A stretch of DNA of 64,000 nt from Marinobacter subterrani. GTDB taxonomy: Bacteria; Pseudomonadota; Gammaproteobacteria; Pseudomonadales; Oleiphilaceae. Of the stretch, positions 62,708 through 64,000 are shown piece by piece; within the stretch, counting starts at the first letter, position 1; each line of letters starts with the position of its first letter. Location of the stretch: contig NZ_LFBU01000001.1 in NCBI RefSeq assembly GCF_001045555.1, positions 806,001 to 870,000 of the forward strand, written 5' to 3'. Below the pieces are notes generated by a model. The model saw nothing but the letters and a program-made list of their open reading frames with translations, made no database searches and was not told the DNA's origin. The translations under genes and the position numbers were made by a program.

Positions 62708-63523
62708 TTATGCCTTTGCAGCTTTTCTCCTGCGTGCCAGTCCAAGGCCGGCAAGGCCCATGCCCAGCAGAGCCAGGGTGCCTGGCTCAGGCACTTCTAC
62801 CGCTGTGATCTTGAAGCGGGTATCGAAATGATTGGCTGTTCCCTCTTCGGTCAGAAGACCAACGCATCCGGAGGCAGCGCCCGCTGCTGTACAGGCATCA
62901 TCATCCAGAACGGCCAACCCGATCAGTTCAAGGAATACTGTATACTTGTAATCATCGAGAATGAACGAGGAGGCGAACTGGAAGCCACCTGAACCGTTAT
63001 CCACAGCGCCCAGGTCCTCGAAGTTGTCGATCGTGAAGATATCATCGCAGTTGGAGACTGAGTCGTCGACACAGTTTCCATTATTCAACGTTTCATTGAA
63101 GAAGCTGATGAACTTAGTCGATGTTGGGGGCAGCGGATCGCCAGGAGGTGCAAACGGAGTCAGGGTCAGCGTCGAAGTCAGATCGAAGCTGGCCAGCGCC
63201 GCGCCACTGGCTGGGAGCGTATTGTTGGTGTGGGTGAATACCCCACCGTCTACGAAACCCCCGTTGGTCATCAGACCACTCGGCTCAGCAACATCAGTGA
63301 TCGAGACAGACGACTGTGGTCCGGAACCAACGCCCCAAGACAGCTTGCGGTCAGAGTCAGTGGCTGTAACAGATCCATCGCCGGTTGTCTGGGTCCAGTT
63401 GGAGAATACGCTGTCAACCTCATATCCCCAGTCGGTGATCATCACTGCGCTGGCAGATTGCGCCGCCAGAGCAAAGGGTACGACAAGAGCCGATAGAAGG
63501 GTTCTTTTAAATGCAGTTTTCAT
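62708..63523 (-). CDS. PEP-CTERM sorted secreted protein 3 (THxN type)
   Basis: A 271-aa secreted protein with a signal peptide (basic start, hydrophobic, ending AQSASA near residue 26). The middle contains THTNNTLPASGAALASF, the THxN signature of one PEP-CTERM subgroup, and two pairs of cysteines. It ends in a textbook sorting signal, VPEPGTLALLGMGLAGLG, plus a basic tail. AGGAGAGA precedes the ATG. It should be a substrate of XrtA even though it lies 43 kb away. A candidate sigma-54 promoter lies about 75 bases upstream. Confidence 0.93.
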   Translation of the reverse strand: MKTAFKRTLLSALVVPFALAAQSASAVMITDWGYEVDSVFSNWTQTTGDGSVTATDSDRKLSWGVGSGPQSSVSITDVAEPSGLMTNGGFVDGGVFTHTNNTLPASGAALASFDLTSTLTLTPFAPPGDPLPPTSTKFISFFNETLNNGNCVDDSVSNCDDIFTIDNFEDLGAVDNGSGGFQFASSFILDDYKYTVFLELIGLAVLDDDACTAAGAASGCVGLLTEEGTANHFDTRFKITAVEVPEPGTLALLGMGLAGLGLARRRKAAKA

Positions 63524-63597
63524 AATAATCTCTCCTTGATTGATGACGCTGTCAGTTGCTGGACTTCAAGTACGCACGTCAGCGGTCCCTAACCTAT

Positions 63598-63614
63598 AAG
63601 CATCAGCCATGCCA
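63598..63614 (-). promoter_or_regulatory. Candidate sigma-54 promoter for PEP-CTERM gene 3
   Basis: On the minus strand, TGGCATGGCTGATGCTT has GG (63613-63612) and GC (63601-63600) exactly 10 bases apart, with 11 or more matches to the sigma-54 consensus. Transcription would start near 63588, about 65 nt before the ATG at 63523. Confidence 0.75.
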
Positions 63615-64000
63615 TGAAATTAAATCTTTTATCTTTCAGTAAACTATCGTCAAAATTCCATTGGCCTTGAGAGCAAGGTGTAAGCATCTTCGACATTCAG
63701 AGAGCACAAATACATCGCTTCAGGCGCTATGTATTTTTTATAAGGGCTTCGAAGGAAGCAATCAGAAGAAAGGTGTTTAGATAAGCCTTTTTTTAGTAAT
63801 TTCAGGATTAAGAATGTCTTTAAAAATAAGGCTCGCCACAAGGAATGTAAACTAACCTGACACCGTAAAAGCCAGGTTGATCTATATTGTGGTCAAAGGT
63901 GCAGGCTATGCACCAGCCAGCGTTATACTTGAGGCAGGGCTCAGTCTGAAAGCCCGCTCCTACCTGTCGACTTTCCTTACACAATTGCAATTCCCGCCAT
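63615..64000. other. Upstream regulatory region of PEP-CTERM gene 3 and window end
   Basis: No supported gene. A 63-codon frame at 63650-63841 (minus) overlaps the promoter region and has no family match. The region includes the inverted repeat at 63708-63736, whose minus-strand arm contains the 12-base block AATACATAGCGC (63735-63724) about 110 bp upstream of the sigma-54 site. Beyond 63900 nothing further was recognised. Confidence 0.5.
63708..63736. repeat. Inverted repeat upstream of PEP-CTERM gene 3
   Basis: AAATACAT (63708-63715) and ATGTATTT (63729-63736) are perfect 8-bp arms, with CGC/GCG extending the pairing inside. It could be the binding site of PrsR, or a weak terminator since it is followed by a T-run on the plus strand. 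Confidence 0.5.

Noticed and set aside
63650..63841. 63-codon minus-strand frame before PEP-CTERM gene 3
   Set aside because: It covers the putative enhancer region and shows no domain or signal peptide; it is treated as non-coding.

Overview
This 64 kb window comes from a GC-rich gammaproteobacterium. Gene content and order (ycgN-ycgL-rnd, then recR, ybaB, dnaX and the SRP RNA gene read in reverse order along the minus strand; FemAB, TIGR03013 and TIGR03016 type exosortase-A genes) most resemble Marinobacter or a close relative. That assignment rests on recalled family and synteny patterns, not on a database search. No tRNA, 16S/23S rRNA or CRISPR array was seen.

Layout. (1) 1-7490 is conserved housekeeping DNA on the minus strand: a partial MoxR ATPase, a VWA protein, small conserved genes, RNase D, RecR, YbaB, DnaX and the 4.5S/SRP RNA. 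(2) 7606-11156 holds a 2OG-Fe(II) oxygenase and a three-gene run (mutarotase, acyltransferase, epimerase). (3) 11277-22798 is the regulatory and sorting arm of a PEP-CTERM/exosortase A system: a PEP-CTERM protein, prsK-prsR-prsT-xrtA, a golvesin-domain lipoprotein, a truncated PEP-CTERM gene, a second PEP-CTERM protein and an IS66 scar. (4) 23008-49639 is a mosaic glycan region with many glycosyltransferases, a flippase, a Wzy-like polymerase, two pyruvyl transferases (one split by a 1198 bp IS3-family element), a sulfotransferase, ATP-grasp ligases, an asparagine-synthase homologue, a phosphotyrosine phosphatase and deacetylases. (5) 49639-57749 is the conserved exosortase-A exopolysaccharide core: FemAB, deacetylase, outer-membrane barrel, tyrosine-kinase-like protein, Wzz, Wza-like protein and priming glycosyltransferase. 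(6) 57912-64000 holds prpD, a FAD-dependent oxidase, an exosortase-associated acyltransferase and a third PEP-CTERM protein.

How the parts fit. The glycan genes should build, modify and export an exopolysaccharide. XrtA should process secreted proteins with a C-terminal PEP motif. PrsK/PrsR is a two-component pair whose response regulator is a sigma-54 activator. All three intact PEP-CTERM genes have a GG-N10-GC sigma-54-like promoter at a suitable distance, and two of them share a 12-base block about 100 bp further upstream, a candidate PrsR site. This suggests a small regulon that can be read from the sequence.

Most notable observations: the sigma-54/PrsR regulon with its candidate upstream site; an unrecorded PEP-CTERM tail fragment between two annotated genes; an IS3 insertion that can be removed on paper to restore a 276-aa pyruvyl transferase; a golvesin module nested inside a fibronectin III fold; a tyrosine-kinase homologue whose P-loop has lost its lysines; and a group of amide-bond enzymes that suggests amino-acid or amide decoration of the polysaccharide.
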